Assembly: GCA_013911165.1 (NCBI GenBank)
Contig: JACETR010000029.1
Location: 1 to 33,697 of the forward strand
Source: Planctomycetota bacterium
GTDB lineage: Bacteria; Planctomycetota; UBA8108; UBA1146
Direction: 5' to 3'
Length of the DNA: 33,697 nt
A model generated the notes under the pieces. The model had not been told where the DNA came from, made no database searches, and worked only from the letters and a program-made list of their open reading frames with translations. Shown piece by piece: positions 7,010 to 15,594 of this stretch (position 1 is the first letter of the stretch; each line of letters starts with the position of its first letter). The translations under genes and the position numbers were made by a program.

Positions 7010-9576
7010 CCGCGATTCCCCCGTGACGTCAACCGTGCCACCTTTCGTATCTTGCGTTCCACCCGTTCATCCAATGCTGGTGCAGGAGGATTGAGGGGAG
7101 ACTCAACAGGTGCGGGCACTCCATGGAGTTCAGGTTTATAGGGCTCTAATCCCAACAGCCTATGCAACAGCCAGCGTGTTGCCTCCTTCGGATAGGGATA
7201 CTCCATCACTTCCGATTCGAGAGAAGATTCGATTCGCGACGCCCCTGGCAAGACGCAGGAAGGACAACCCGCCACACAAGGGCATTCGACCACCGCCTCG
7301 AGAACATCTTTGAGGATTTCCCCATGCTGTTCATGACCGAGCTCGGAATAGCCGATTCCGCCCGGATAAAGATCAAAGATATGGATCAGATTGTCGTCGA
7401 CATGATGGTCGATATCCCCAGGGTCACACATTGCCCGGATCGCCAACAAATCCCTGAACAGACGGGCGACACCGTGCATGCCGGAACGCAGGAAACCGGG
7501 GCCATGTTCTTCCGATTGCATGACGGTCTCCCTGTCCAGAGAGATTTCATGGCTGACCGTATCCAGTTCGAGGGGAGGGAGATGGACTTCACCGTATCCA
7601 ATATTCTCCGTCGAATGGAAGCGGACCTTTTTATAACCGGTCAACCGTGTTCGTATCTCCACCTCCGCCAGACGAATACGCGCTCCACAGACTTCACGGG
7701 TATCCCATTCATCTGTGACAGTGACCCGTTTCTGGGTCAGTACCTGAGTATAGTAACCGGTCTTCGTTCTGCGGATCTTGACCAGGCAGTTCACATGATC
7801 CATCTCCTCAACAATAAATGTCTCAGTTCGATGAATGTAGATGGCACCTTCATAGAGGCTCAACATCGCTGCGACATAATCGAGTTCGCCGACGATGTTG
7901 TCAGGGCCGAGTTCCAGTATTGTGAAGTTCTCTTCACTTGCGGTGCGCAACTTGACCTGTGTCGCAGGATACTCCTCCCGTGCGAGATACCATGCTCCCC
8001 CTTCCTCCCGCAGGCGTTTCTCCTCCTGCAAGACGGTGCACATGGCGGTCACACCGGGGCCAAGAAGATCATCATCCGCTGAAGTCAGCGGTAACTCGTA
8101 GGCTGCACAAATCAAATGGCGCGCCACGATGTAGGGGTTGTCGGTTTCAATCACTGCGTTTTCTGGCGAGCTTCCGAACAGACTCTCCGGATGACGAACA
8201 AACCACTGATCGATGGGATCATTTCCCGCAATCATGAAGACCAGTGATTCCCCATGTCGACGCCCTGCTCTGCCTGCCTGCTGCATGAACGAACAGACAC
8301 TCCCCGGCCAACCGACGATGATGCAACCATCGAGTCCCCCGACGTCGATCCCCACTTCCAGAGCACTGGTTGAGACCACACCACCCAATTCTCCATCGAA
8401 TAGTGAAGACTCAATACGACGTCTTTCCGTCGGCAGGTAACCGGCACGGTAGGGTTCAATCTTGCTGGCAACTTCCTCACGGTCACTGGCTCCACGCGCC
8501 CTCTCGCGTATGTAGCGCAGGATCAGTTCCACATTGTTTCGGGTTCGGGCAAAACAGATGGTTCTCAATCCCCGTCGAACCAGTTCCGGCAACAGTCTGA
8601 CTGCCACCGAGGTAGGCCCCCGCCTGGTCAGAGTTCCATCGGTGCGCTCAACCACGGGTGGATTCCATAACACCACCTCCTTGTGACCGCGGGGTGAACC
8701 ATCGTCTTCAATGACGCTGACATCCCGGCCGATCAGTCGCCCGACATGCTCTCCCGGATTGCGAATCGTTGCACTCGCAGCGATGAAGACCGGATCGGAA
8801 CCGTGGTGCCGACAGATTCGACGCAACCTTCGGATCACAGCGGAAACGTGGGATCCGAAGATGCCACGCAAGGTATGCACTTCATCGAGTACGACGTAGC
8901 GCAAGTTGGCAAAGAGCGCCCCCCATCCCCCATGGTTGGGAAGAATGGAAGCATGCAACATATCCGGGTTGGTCAGAATAATCCGACCGGAACGGCGCAA
9001 TCGACGACGCATTGTGGGCTCCGTATCGCCATCGTAGATCCCGGTCTCCAACTGCAGACCCATCCCATCGATGACCCCACGCAAATGTCGGTGCTGATCC
9101 TGGGAGAGCGCCTTGGTCGGATAGAGCAACAGCGCATGTGCTCCCGGATCACGGACCATTGCATCGATCACCGGCAACGTACAACAGAGGGTTTTGCCAC
9201 TGGCAGTCGAAGAGGCAATCACCACATCCTCGCCGGCAAGGGTTCGGGAGATGGATTGGGCTTGATGCCGATACAGGGGCCAGGTGCCGGATTTTTGCAA
9301 ATGCTCAAGAATGCGTGAATCCAGTGGAGGAGCTTCCTCGGCCGGAACCGCATCCCGGGCCGGCAAGGTCTGCCGCGCCACCAACTCTTCGGCGGAACCC
9401 AATCGGGATTCCACATCCGACAACACTTCGAGAGGAGTGGGTGCCTCATGAAGGGCCGAGTCATGAAGAGGATTTCTGAGGGGTTTGCGGAGTGGATTTC
9501 TTCGGGGTCTGGTTTCCAAATCAGCTCTCTTTCGATCAGAGACGGCGGCGACGACGTCGACCGGGGACCCTAACAT
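7006..9576 (-). CDS. mrfA: MrfA/YprA-like DEAD/DEAH-box helicase with C-terminal Zn-binding DUF1998 domain
   Basis: An SF2 helicase of about 856 residues. Visible motifs (numbered from the chosen start): Q-motif-like YRHQAQSI near 102, Walker A SSTASGKT at 122-129, TNPDML near 202, DEVH at 231-234, SAT at 268-270 and QQAGRAGRR (motif VI). A Cys cluster CPCVAGCPSC near the C-terminus matches the four-Cys zinc site of the DUF1998 region in MrfA. It probably translocates on damaged DNA and passes substrate to the exonuclease encoded by the overlapping downstream gene. The frame is open to 9828, but I start at the ATG at 9576, because the longer form would overlap the divergent amidase gene that begins at 9695. 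The first 85 residues are Pro/Arg-rich and not conserved. Confidence 0.9.
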   Translation of the reverse strand: MLGSPVDVVAAVSDRKRADLETRPRRNPLRKPLRNPLHDSALHEAPTPLEVLSDVESRLGSAEELVARQTLPARDAVPAEEAPPLDSRILEHLQKSGTWPLYRHQAQSISRTLAGEDVVIASSTASGKTLCCTLPVIDAMVRDPGAHALLLYPTKALSQDQHRHLRGVIDGMGLQLETGIYDGDTEPTMRRRLRRSGRIILTNPDMLHASILPNHGGWGALFANLRYVVLDEVHTLRGIFGSHVSAVIRRLRRICRHHGSDPVFIAASATIRNPGEHVGRLIGRDVSVIEDDGSPRGHKEVVLWNPPVVERTDGTLTRRGPTSVAVRLLPELVRRGLRTICFARTRNNVELILRYIRERARGASDREEVASKIEPYRAGYLPTERRRIESSLFDGELGGVVSTSALEVGIDVGGLDGCIIVGWPGSVCSFMQQAGRAGRRHGESLVFMIAGNDPIDQWFVRHPESLFGSSPENAVIETDNPYIVARHLICAAYELPLTSADDDLLGPGVTAMCTVLQEEKRLREEGGAWYLAREEYPATQVKLRTASEENFTILELGPDNIVGELDYVAAMLSLYEGAIYIHRTETFIVEEMDHVNCLVKIRRTKTGYYTQVLTQKRVTVTDEWDTREVCGARIRLAEVEIRTRLTGYKKVRFHSTENIGYGEVHLPPLELDTVSHEISLDRETVMQSEEHGPGFLRSGMHGVARLFRDLLAIRAMCDPGDIDHHVDDNLIHIFDLYPGGIGYSELGHEQHGEILKDVLEAVVECPCVAGCPSCVLPGASRIESSLESEVMEYPYPKEATRWLLHRLLGLEPYKPELHGVPAPVESPLNPPAPALDERVERKIRKVARLTSRGNRG

Positions 9577-9694
9577 AACCCTAACAAAAGTTCCAGATCC
9601 CCCTGAAATGCCTTCCTGAGGTTGTGTTTGGTAAATCTTTGCTGTTCCGGTATCGTGATCCACAGGGGACCGCACCGCTGGAAATTGGGGAATC

Positions 9695-10927
9695 TTGAAG
9701 CTGAATACGCCTGCTACGCCGACCCAACGAACCTCTTCTGGCGGTCTCTGCCAACCTCTGATCGGTTTGCTGATTCTGGTTCTGAGCGGCTGCGGTGGTG
9801 GGCCGGACCCACGGACTGAACCCGTCAATCCGATCCCTCTTCTCGAATTTGAATCTTTGCTGCAACGGGGAAAAACCTATCAGGCACGGGCACTGATCGA
9901 ACCCTTCGCCAGCCCGGAGCAAGCCAACAGCACCCGCGGTATCGCCAGACTCGGCCTCGGTCGATGTGATCTGGCTGACAAGCGCTATGAGGACAGCCTG
10001 CTGCATTTGGACAAGGCCAGGCGGCTATTGCCACCGGGACCAGATCAGGCACGGGCACGATTCCATTTGGGGGTCGCCTATCTGCGTACCAAATCCGTGA
10101 TGAGCGCACTGAATCATCTGGAGGCGGCGTTTGCAGGGGGCAGTGACATCGATCTGAAGAAACGGTCCGCCTACCTGATCGTTCGGACACAGGAGGAGTT
10201 GGGAGATCCGGTCTCCACTCTCTATCGCGAAGCTTCCGCCGGAACCTATTACAGTGAATATTCCGGAATCTGGTCGCAACCGGCCCCGGTTGTCGCCCAA
10301 CCTCCCATCGAGACGACACCGCGGGAGATCACTCCCAAACCGGAGGTACGCCGACTTGCCCCACCACCGCTTCGCCTGCTGAAACGACAGCAATGGAACG
10401 CACAACCAGTTCGAACTTCTTCGGTCAATCCGATGAGTCGGCCCTTCCGAATCACCGTTCACCACACTGCTGATCAGGAGAGCCTCTCCTCCATCAGTCA
10501 GAGTGACCCCCGTGAATACCTGAAAATTCTTCAGCGTCACTGTCAAAACAATCTTGACTGGGGAGATCTTGGATATCACTTCCTGATCAGCAAGGACGGT
10601 CGAATCTGGGAGGGGCGTCCGATGAAATACCAGGGGGCCCATGCGGGAAATCCCACACTCAACAGGGGAAACATCGGTATCGCCCTCATAGGCAATTTCG
10701 ATCGCACCAAGCCGAGTACCGCACAGGTCCGCAGCCTGCAAAATCTCTTGGCCAGCCTTTGTGACCTCTACCGGATCCAGCCTTCAAAGATCTTTGGCCA
10801 TGGCGACCTCAAAACCACCGGTTGCCCGGGCAGGCACTTGAGATCCATTCTTCGAGAACTGGTGCGCAAACTCGAAAACAGTAACTTGTCACATCGAAAA
10901 GACGGATTTGATTCAAAATCCCGCTGA
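9695..10927 (+). CDS. Lipoprotein PGRP/amidase_2 family N-acetylmuramoyl-L-alanine amidase with TPR-like region
   Basis: A 410-residue lipoprotein. The signal peptide ends in LVLSGC, with Cys33 as the lipidation site. Residues about 50-190 form helical TPR-like repeats (including an LGVAYLRTKSVMSALNHLEAAF unit), followed by a Pro-rich linker (about 200-235). The C-terminal domain (about 240-400) is a peptidoglycan-recognition/T7-lysozyme-type amidase: zinc ligands His256 (TVHHTAD), His369 (GHGDL) and Cys377 (GCPG), plus the conserved GAHAGN and IALIGNF segments. It should cleave the MurNAc-L-Ala bond at the cell wall, with the TPR part perhaps docking a partner. The start is TTG 9695, with GGGGAA just upstream; no ATG is available before the signal peptide. 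The 3' end overlaps the start of lysA by 20 bases. Confidence 0.88.
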   Translation: MKLNTPATPTQRTSSGGLCQPLIGLLILVLSGCGGGPDPRTEPVNPIPLLEFESLLQRGKTYQARALIEPFASPEQANSTRGIARLGLGRCDLADKRYEDSLLHLDKARRLLPPGPDQARARFHLGVAYLRTKSVMSALNHLEAAFAGGSDIDLKKRSAYLIVRTQEELGDPVSTLYREASAGTYYSEYSGIWSQPAPVVAQPPIETTPREITPKPEVRRLAPPPLRLLKRQQWNAQPVRTSSVNPMSRPFRITVHHTADQESLSSISQSDPREYLKILQRHCQNNLDWGDLGYHFLISKDGRIWEGRPMKYQGAHAGNPTLNRGNIGIALIGNFDRTKPSTAQVRSLQNLLASLCDLYRIQPSKIFGHGDLKTTGCPGRHLRSILRELVRKLENSNLSHRKDGFDSKSR

Positions 10928-12141
10928 TCCCCCTTCCCGCCCCTGCATCGCTCCTCAAGTTCTTGAAGAGTTGGCAAGGGAATACGGCACTCCTCTCTAC
11001 ATTCTGAACCTCGACATCGTTGATCAGCAATGGAGCAAACTCTCAGCCTTCGATTCGATATGCCCAAAAGGCCCACTCGGGTTTACAACTGTTGAAATGG
11101 CTCGCCAGGAAGAACGCTCACGTCGATGCAGTCTCGGGTACGGAGGTTCTCAAGGCGATCCATGCCGGATTCCCGGTTGAACACATCGAACTGGCGACGG
11201 ATGTTCTCGACCGGAGATCCCTGAAAGTGATCGAAGAACATGAAGTTCGAGTGAACATCGGCACACTCAGTATGATCCCGGAACTCGCCTCCACTCCCTG
11301 CAGAGAGTGCACCCTGCGAATCAATCCGGGATTCGGTGGAGGCCATGATCAAAAGGTGACCACCGGAGGCTCCGCTTCCAAGCACGGCATCTGGTGGGAG
11401 CAGCTTCCTCAGGCTTATGAAATGGCAACCGCGAATAACCTGACCGTCACCGGATTGCACATGCACATTGGCTCAGGGGTGACTCTCGATCTTCTCGAAA
11501 AGCAGATCAGGTTCATGCAGGACTGCCTTTACGAGGCCCCGGGATCAGTATCGAGGATCTCCACCGGAGGAGGACTCCCTATCCCCTACCAACCTCATGA
11601 AACGGAATTCGCCGTCGAGCAATGGAGCCAAACCTGGCTGGAGGCCAGAAACCGTTGGCAAGTCGACCTCGACAGACCGATTCATCTGGAAGTGGAACCG
11701 GGCAGATTCCTGGTCGCTCAGGCAGGAATCCTCATCACGGAAGTCAGGGGAACCAAATCGACTCCCGATCATGACTGGATCATGGTCGATGCGGGATTCC
11801 ACACTCTGGCACGCCCCCTTCTTTACGGGTCCTATCATGAGGTGGTGGCACTTCGAAAAACCTCAGGAAAATCATGGCCCCAACTGGTTGCCGGCCCGCT
11901 TTGTGAATCGGGAGACGTCCTCACCACCGGGCCTTCAGGCGAGTTACAACCGCGACACTTGCCCAAACAAAAAACCGGAGACTACCTCGCTCTTCTTGAC
12001 GTCGGGGCTTACGGAATATCCATGGCCAGCGGCTACAACGGGTTTGAATTACCTGCAGAGGTGACCTTCGAAGAGGGCCAATCCCGTCTGACTCGAGCTC
12101 GTCAAACACCCCAGGAACAGTGGATTCAGGAACTTTCCTGA
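10908..12141 (+). CDS. lysA: Diaminopimelate decarboxylase, frameshifted
   Basis: This is a PLP-dependent fold-III decarboxylase making L-lysine from meso-diaminopimelate, of the same type as Escherichia coli LysA. The N-terminus (TTG 10908, containing REYGTPLYILN) is in one frame. From about 11059 the protein continues in the next frame with YAQKAHSG (PLP lysine codon 11068-11070), SKHGIWW, HMHIGSG, GGGLPIPY, EPGRFLVAQ, CESGD and GAYGISMASGYN. The break falls in a TTCGA tandem repeat (two copies, 11049-11058). Restoring one more copy gives an in-frame FDSIRYAQKA that aligns without gaps to FDVVRFAQKA of E. coli, and a product of about 412 residues. Either the gene is broken or slippage-prone, or the assembly lost a repeat. 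The part after the break can also be read alone from a TTG at 11020, but would lack the first part of the barrel. Confidence 0.85.
11049..11058 (+). repeat. TTCGA tandem repeat at the lysA frameshift
   Basis: Two adjacent TTCGA units are followed directly by TATGCC. The two lysA reading frames meet exactly here, and a third unit would join them. A 5-bp unit changes frame by one step per copy, which is the behaviour expected of slipped-strand mispairing. Confidence 0.7.
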
Positions 12142-12257
12142 TAACTCCAACCTTAGGCAAATCCATGGGCAGCAGTCGGTATTTACCAGCGGCTCACAAA
12201 TGGGTAAGTTTATGGCCAGTGAAAGACCAATCCCGTTCAAACGGACAGGGGGCGTTT

Positions 12258-12518
12258 ATGATCTTCGGTTTCTTCGGAAAAAAGAAGCGAGAGGAAGAGC
12301 GGCGCAAGAATGAACAGCTGCGCCGTGAGTTCAAGGTCGAAAAAGAAGCTCTGGAAACCGAGCTGGAGTTGCTCGAAAAGAAACTCAATGTCGAATTGGA
12401 ATCACAAGATGGAGACCGCACCACCACGCTCAGTCGATACCCAAGACGCATCGTGGAGTTGCGGATTCGGATCGATGCCATCAATCGCAAAATTGAGAAA
12501 ATCGTCGATCCCGACTGA
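12258..12518 (+). CDS. Small charged coiled-coil protein, function unknown
   Basis: An 86-residue protein beginning MIFGFFGKKKREEER, followed by a long, highly charged alpha-helical stretch (residues about 8-50) with heptad-like spacing of Leu, and a second amphipathic helix near the C-terminus. No signal peptide or known domain. The ATG at 12258 has AGGGGG five to six bases upstream (12246-12251). A longer reading from 12120 would overlap the end of lysA and adds residues with no helical pattern. Its stop is only three bases from the convergent BFD gene, with no terminator between. The short hydrophobic FGFF start could be a membrane or protein anchor; this is speculation. Confidence 0.65.
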   Translation: MIFGFFGKKKREEERRKNEQLRREFKVEKEALETELELLEKKLNVELESQDGDRTTTLSRYPRRIVELRIRIDAINRKIEKIVDPD

Positions 12519-12521
12519 GAA

Positions 12522-12809
12522 CTATTCCGCCTTTTGATCCGACTCAGATTCATCTTTCCCGCGATAGACATTGCGCCTGCGGGCGTACTCTCCGGCAGTC
12601 ATGCCAAAGGTACTTTCCACATCGTCCTTTTCTCCGATGACATTTTCGTGGATTCGCTCCAGAAAAGGAACGCACCAGCCACAACCGGTACCCGCACCGA
12701 AACACTCTGAAAGCTGTGAAGGTTTCACCGGGCGCGTCTGACGGGTGAAATTGACCAACTTCCGCATCGACACATGGAAGCAGTAGCAGACTTTGTCATC
12801 GAGTTTCAC
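12522..12809 (-). CDS. BFD-like [2Fe-2S]-binding protein
   Basis: A 95-residue protein matching bacterioferritin-associated ferredoxin-like domains. The four cluster ligands are visible as Cys8 and Cys10 (VCYCFHV) and Cys43 and Cys46 (GTGCGWCVP), the usual C-x-C ... C-x2-C arrangement. Such proteins accept or deliver electrons, in the best-known case reducing bacterioferritin iron for release. The GTG start at 12809 is supported by a strong GGAGGGGTGA ribosome binding site directly upstream. A charged tail of about 35 residues follows the domain. No bacterioferritin gene is present in the window, so the partner is not known. Confidence 0.85.
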   Translation of the reverse strand: MKLDDKVCYCFHVSMRKLVNFTRQTRPVKPSQLSECFGAGTGCGWCVPFLERIHENVIGEKDDVESTFGMTAGEYARRRNVYRGKDESESDQKAE

Positions 12810-12992
12810 GGGTCACCCCTCCACTTGCGTCAAGACTCCTGAATTACAAATCCCCGGAACTGAGCGGATTTGGACTGAATGATGGCCGGACAGCAGAGGT
12901 TTTCTGAAACCGGAACCAAATCACCGGTATCATGACGGAAGGAAATCGGTGTTGAAACCACCCTGAGCAGGAAGAGCGGAGAGAGAAGAGCG

Positions 12993-14042
12993 ATGAATCC
13001 ACCCAACAACAAAGTTGATCTCCGCTCCGATACGGTCACCCATCCGACAGAAGAGATGCTCGAGGCGATGAGAACCGCCCCCCTCGGAGACGACGTTATG
13101 GGTGAAGACCCGACCATCAATCTTCTGGAAGAGGAAAGTGCTCAACTGCTCGGCAAGGAAGCGGCCATCTTCGTCCCCTCCGGAACCATGGCCAACAGTA
13201 TCGCCATCGGAGCCCAGACCCGGCCCGGCGATGAAATCCTGCTCATGGAAGACAGCCATATTTTTCTTTATGAAGCGGGAGGATCCTCCCGCCTGTGGGG
13301 TGTTCATCCGCGCTCCATCTCTTCAACCGATGGCTGCCTCACTGCTGAGGACGTCGATTCCCGGATTCGCCCCGATGACCCCCACCAGCCGATCACTTCA
13401 ATGGTCTGCCTGGAAAATACGCACAACATGGCGGGTGGAATTGTTGTCTCCCCGGAACAGATGGCGCCCGTGATTGCGGCGACCAAAAAGCACTCTTTGC
13501 GATTGCATCTGGATGGTGCCCGTCTTTTTCATGCTCAGGCAGCACTCGATATCGCCGCTTCCGACTTGGTGAAGGACTTCGATTCCATTTCCTTCTGCCT
13601 GTCAAAAGGTCTTTCATGTCCGGTCGGTTCCATTCTGTGTGGTGACCAGAAGACGATTGCGGAAGCTCACCGACTGCGCAAACTGCTCGGAGGTGGAATG
13701 CGTCAGGCTGGAGTGTTGGCCGCAGCAGGCCGGGTGGCCTTGGCAGAGAGTGTCCCGCGCCTCAAGGATGATCATCGAAGGTGTCAGATTCTTGCGGAGG
13801 GTCTCGCAAACTTGCCGGGAATCGAGGTCTCCCCGAACCCCACCCATTCGAATATCGTTTTCATTCGCAAGGCGGGTTCGACTGCAGAGGACTACGACCG
13901 GTACCAGATCTCCCTCGAGGAACGGGGCGTTCAGGTTTTCAGTATCGGCCCTCGAGGCTTGCGGGCAGTCGTACACCGTCAAATCGACGATTTGGCGATA
14001 GAACGTGCCCTGGAAGCTTTTTCAGCCGAATTTCAGTCCTGA
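12993..14042 (+). CDS. ltaE: Low-specificity L-threonine aldolase (PLP-dependent)
   Basis: A 349-residue fold-type I PLP enzyme of the beta-eliminating lyase/threonine aldolase family, cleaving L-threonine or allo-threonine to glycine and acetaldehyde. Seen: the signature N-terminus [28 protein letters not shown], the [11 protein letters not shown] phosphate-binding region, [11 protein letters not shown] with the cofactor-binding Asp and Arg, and the PLP lysine Lys205 in [10 protein letters not shown]. The ATG at 12993 follows a purine-rich GGAGAGAGAAGAG sequence. Length fits the family (about 340-350). It is the only plus-strand gene between the BFD gene and the sigma factor, from which it is separated by a 226-bp promoter-bearing gap. 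Confidence 0.92.
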   Translation: MNPPNNKVDLRSDTVTHPTEEMLEAMRTAPLGDDVMGEDPTINLLEEESAQLLGKEAAIFVPSGTMANSIAIGAQTRPGDEILLMEDSHIFLYEAGGSSRLWGVHPRSISSTDGCLTAEDVDSRIRPDDPHQPITSMVCLENTHNMAGGIVVSPEQMAPVIAATKKHSLRLHLDGARLFHAQAALDIAASDLVKDFDSISFCLSKGLSCPVGSILCGDQKTIAEAHRLRKLLGGGMRQAGVLAAAGRVALAESVPRLKDDHRRCQILAEGLANLPGIEVSPNPTHSNIVFIRKAGSTAEDYDRYQISLEERGVQVFSIGPRGLRAVVHRQIDDLAIERALEAFSAEFQS

Positions 14043-14143
14043 TACCTTTCCGAACACCCTCTCCTTCCGGGTACTGAAGGGGTGGAGATGGAGAGTCTCC
14101 AGTCCTCTGAGGCCTCAGCCGAGGGGGTTGAGGTGGTGCCGAC

Positions 14144-14177
14144 CCGGAACGGGCGAATTCCGGGAGCATGGTATACT
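14144..14177 (+). promoter_or_regulatory. Inverted repeat and possible promoter upstream of the ECF sigma gene
   Basis: CCGGAA (14144-14149) and TTCCGG (14158-14163) form an inverted repeat with an 8-bp spacer. The left arm includes GGAAC, the typical -35 core of ECF promoters. A TATACT (14172-14177) resembling a -10 lies just after. The spacing does not fit one classical promoter well, so an autoregulatory ECF promoter or an operator is only a possibility. Earlier in the same gap is a 12-bp palindrome, CTGAGGCCTCAG (14107-14118). Confidence 0.3.
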
Positions 14178-14268
14178 CCTTCAGCGATTCTTTTGGCCCT
14201 TTGGGTCTCTTTGGTTCGTTTCGCCCGCCGGTCGATTTACCGCAATGGTCGATTCAAAAGGAGTGGAC

Positions 14269-14889
14269 ATGTGCCCTGCTGCTGAAAAGCCTGACTCCGA
14301 AGCTGGAGCCGAGGAGAACGATGACATTCGTCTCGTCCGCCTGGCGATGGCCGGAGACACACAGGCCTTTACCCAGCTGGCAGAGAACATCGCACCACTG
14401 CTCCTCGGAATGGCCCGCAGAAAGGTCGGACGGGAAGACGCAGAGGATCTTGCACAGGAGGCGATGCTTCACCTGTGGAAGTCACTGCCGAACCTTCGTG
14501 AGCCCCAGGCTTTCTATGGCTGGCTTTCCAGACTGCTGCGCAATCGTGCGCACCGTTGGATTGAGCGCCGGCAACGGAAAACCGTGGTCCTCGAGGAGGC
14601 CCGTCACGAACTGTTGCTCAGGGCCCAAACCCGTACCGATCAACAGGATTTCACCGACGCTGGTGAATCCGAATCGCGGGAATGGCTCGACCAGCTTCCG
14701 GATGAGATGCGTCTCGCACTCACTTGGAAGTACGTGGATGGTCTCGATTACGACACCATCGGCGAAAGACTCTCCCTCTCCTTTCATCAGGTCGATTACC
14801 TGATGCGCCGGGCCCGAAAAGCCCTGAAGTCGCTTCTCGACCAACGGGAAACCGCCCGTCGGGATCTTTCGAATGGAGGCCGAGGATGA
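14269..14889 (+). CDS. ECF-type RNA polymerase sigma-70 factor
   Basis: A 206-residue sigma factor. Region 2 spans about residues 25-97 (including REDAEDLAQEAMLHLWKSL for core binding and a WLSRLLRNRAHRWIERR promoter-melting segment). After a variable linker, region 4 (about 140-190) has the helix-turn-helix segment DYDTIGERLSLSFHQVDYLM. It should direct RNA polymerase to the promoters of its own operon and other targets. The ATG at 14269 is preceded by AAAGGAG at ideal spacing; longer in-frame starts upstream are poorly supported. The stop overlaps the anti-sigma start as ATGA, so the two are translationally coupled in roughly equal amounts. Confidence 0.92.
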   Translation: MCPAAEKPDSEAGAEENDDIRLVRLAMAGDTQAFTQLAENIAPLLLGMARRKVGREDAEDLAQEAMLHLWKSLPNLREPQAFYGWLSRLLRNRAHRWIERRQRKTVVLEEARHELLLRAQTRTDQQDFTDAGESESREWLDQLPDEMRLALTWKYVDGLDYDTIGERLSLSFHQVDYLMRRARKALKSLLDQRETARRDLSNGGRG

Positions 14890-15575
14890 GTGCCGATTCT
14901 CTCTTTTCACTGCAAAGCTGCCCCACCATCGTCGAGGCATTGCCCCGATTTATCGATGGCGAATCTGGACCGACCGAAGAGATTCGGGTGGCCCAGCACC
15001 TCGAGCGTTGCAGTCGTTGTCGCAAACAGCATGACCACATGGTTCAAGAGTGGAAAGACACTCTCGCAGTCATCCACGGTGACCCGAGCACTGAAACCCG
15101 AAACTGGGTCAAAGACGTCACCTCTGTTCTTCCACAGCAGGAGGAACCGGTCACGACCCATGAAAGTCCGATCACCCCTTCTGCTCCTGCGACGGTGCCC
15201 GGCCCGGGCTCCGGTCGCTGGGCCAGCGTGGCCGCCTCCCTGTTACTCGCCCTCTTCCTCTTCCCCGGTACCGAAAAGACCCCCTCTCCCAGCGGAACAG
15301 AATCTGCACCCGTTGCCCTGACCCTGATCCGTGGAGACGTCGATGCCAGTGGCAAACTGGATTGGCGAGACGTTCAGGGGCTGATCGATTTCCTGCAGGA
15401 AGATGGACCGGAGCCGCGCTGTATTGCTGCCGGTGACTTTGACGAGGATGGGGAGATCACCATCGATGATTCGGTTTTGGCTCTTTCACACCTCACCGAA
15501 GGGGCCGGGCTCGATTCCACCATTCTTTACTCCCAAACAGTAGACTCCCTGCCCTGCTTTGAACACTGTCCCTGA
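14886..15575 (+). CDS. Transmembrane anti-sigma factor with zinc-finger-like motif and exported dockerin-like domain
   Basis: A 229-residue membrane protein. The cytosolic N-terminal part carries a ZAS-like motif, His38-x3-Cys42-x2-Cys45, as in anti-sigma factors that bind ECF sigma factors. A Pro/Ser-rich linker leads to one membrane helix (about 112-127). The outside part (about 148-206) is a dockerin-like pair of Ca-binding loops: GDVDASGKLDWRD and GDFDEDGEITIDD, followed by a short tail with two Cys (FEHCP end). The ATG at 14886 overlaps the sigma stop, with GGAGG upstream. The dockerin-like sensor part is unusual; I infer that Ca2+ or a cohesin-like partner may control release of the sigma factor. 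The selenoprotein candidate starts 19 bases downstream. Confidence 0.85.
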   Translation: MSADSLFSLQSCPTIVEALPRFIDGESGPTEEIRVAQHLERCSRCRKQHDHMVQEWKDTLAVIHGDPSTETRNWVKDVTSVLPQQEEPVTTHESPITPSAPATVPGPGSGRWASVAASLLLALFLFPGTEKTPSPSGTESAPVALTLIRGDVDASGKLDWRDVQGLIDFLQEDGPEPRCIAAGDFDEDGEITIDDSVLALSHLTEGAGLDSTILYSQTVDSLPCFEHCP

Positions 15576-15594
15576 GACCCGGAGATCCCCGACC

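Noticed and set aside
9577..9828. Longer N-terminus of the MrfA-like helicase
   Set aside because: It would overlap the amidase signal peptide coding region, and its residues are low-complexity Arg/Pro-rich without family similarity.
11059..11064. Programmed frameshift in lysA
   Set aside because: No known slippery sequence is seen, and a single lost TTCGA unit explains the break and the alignment length exactly.
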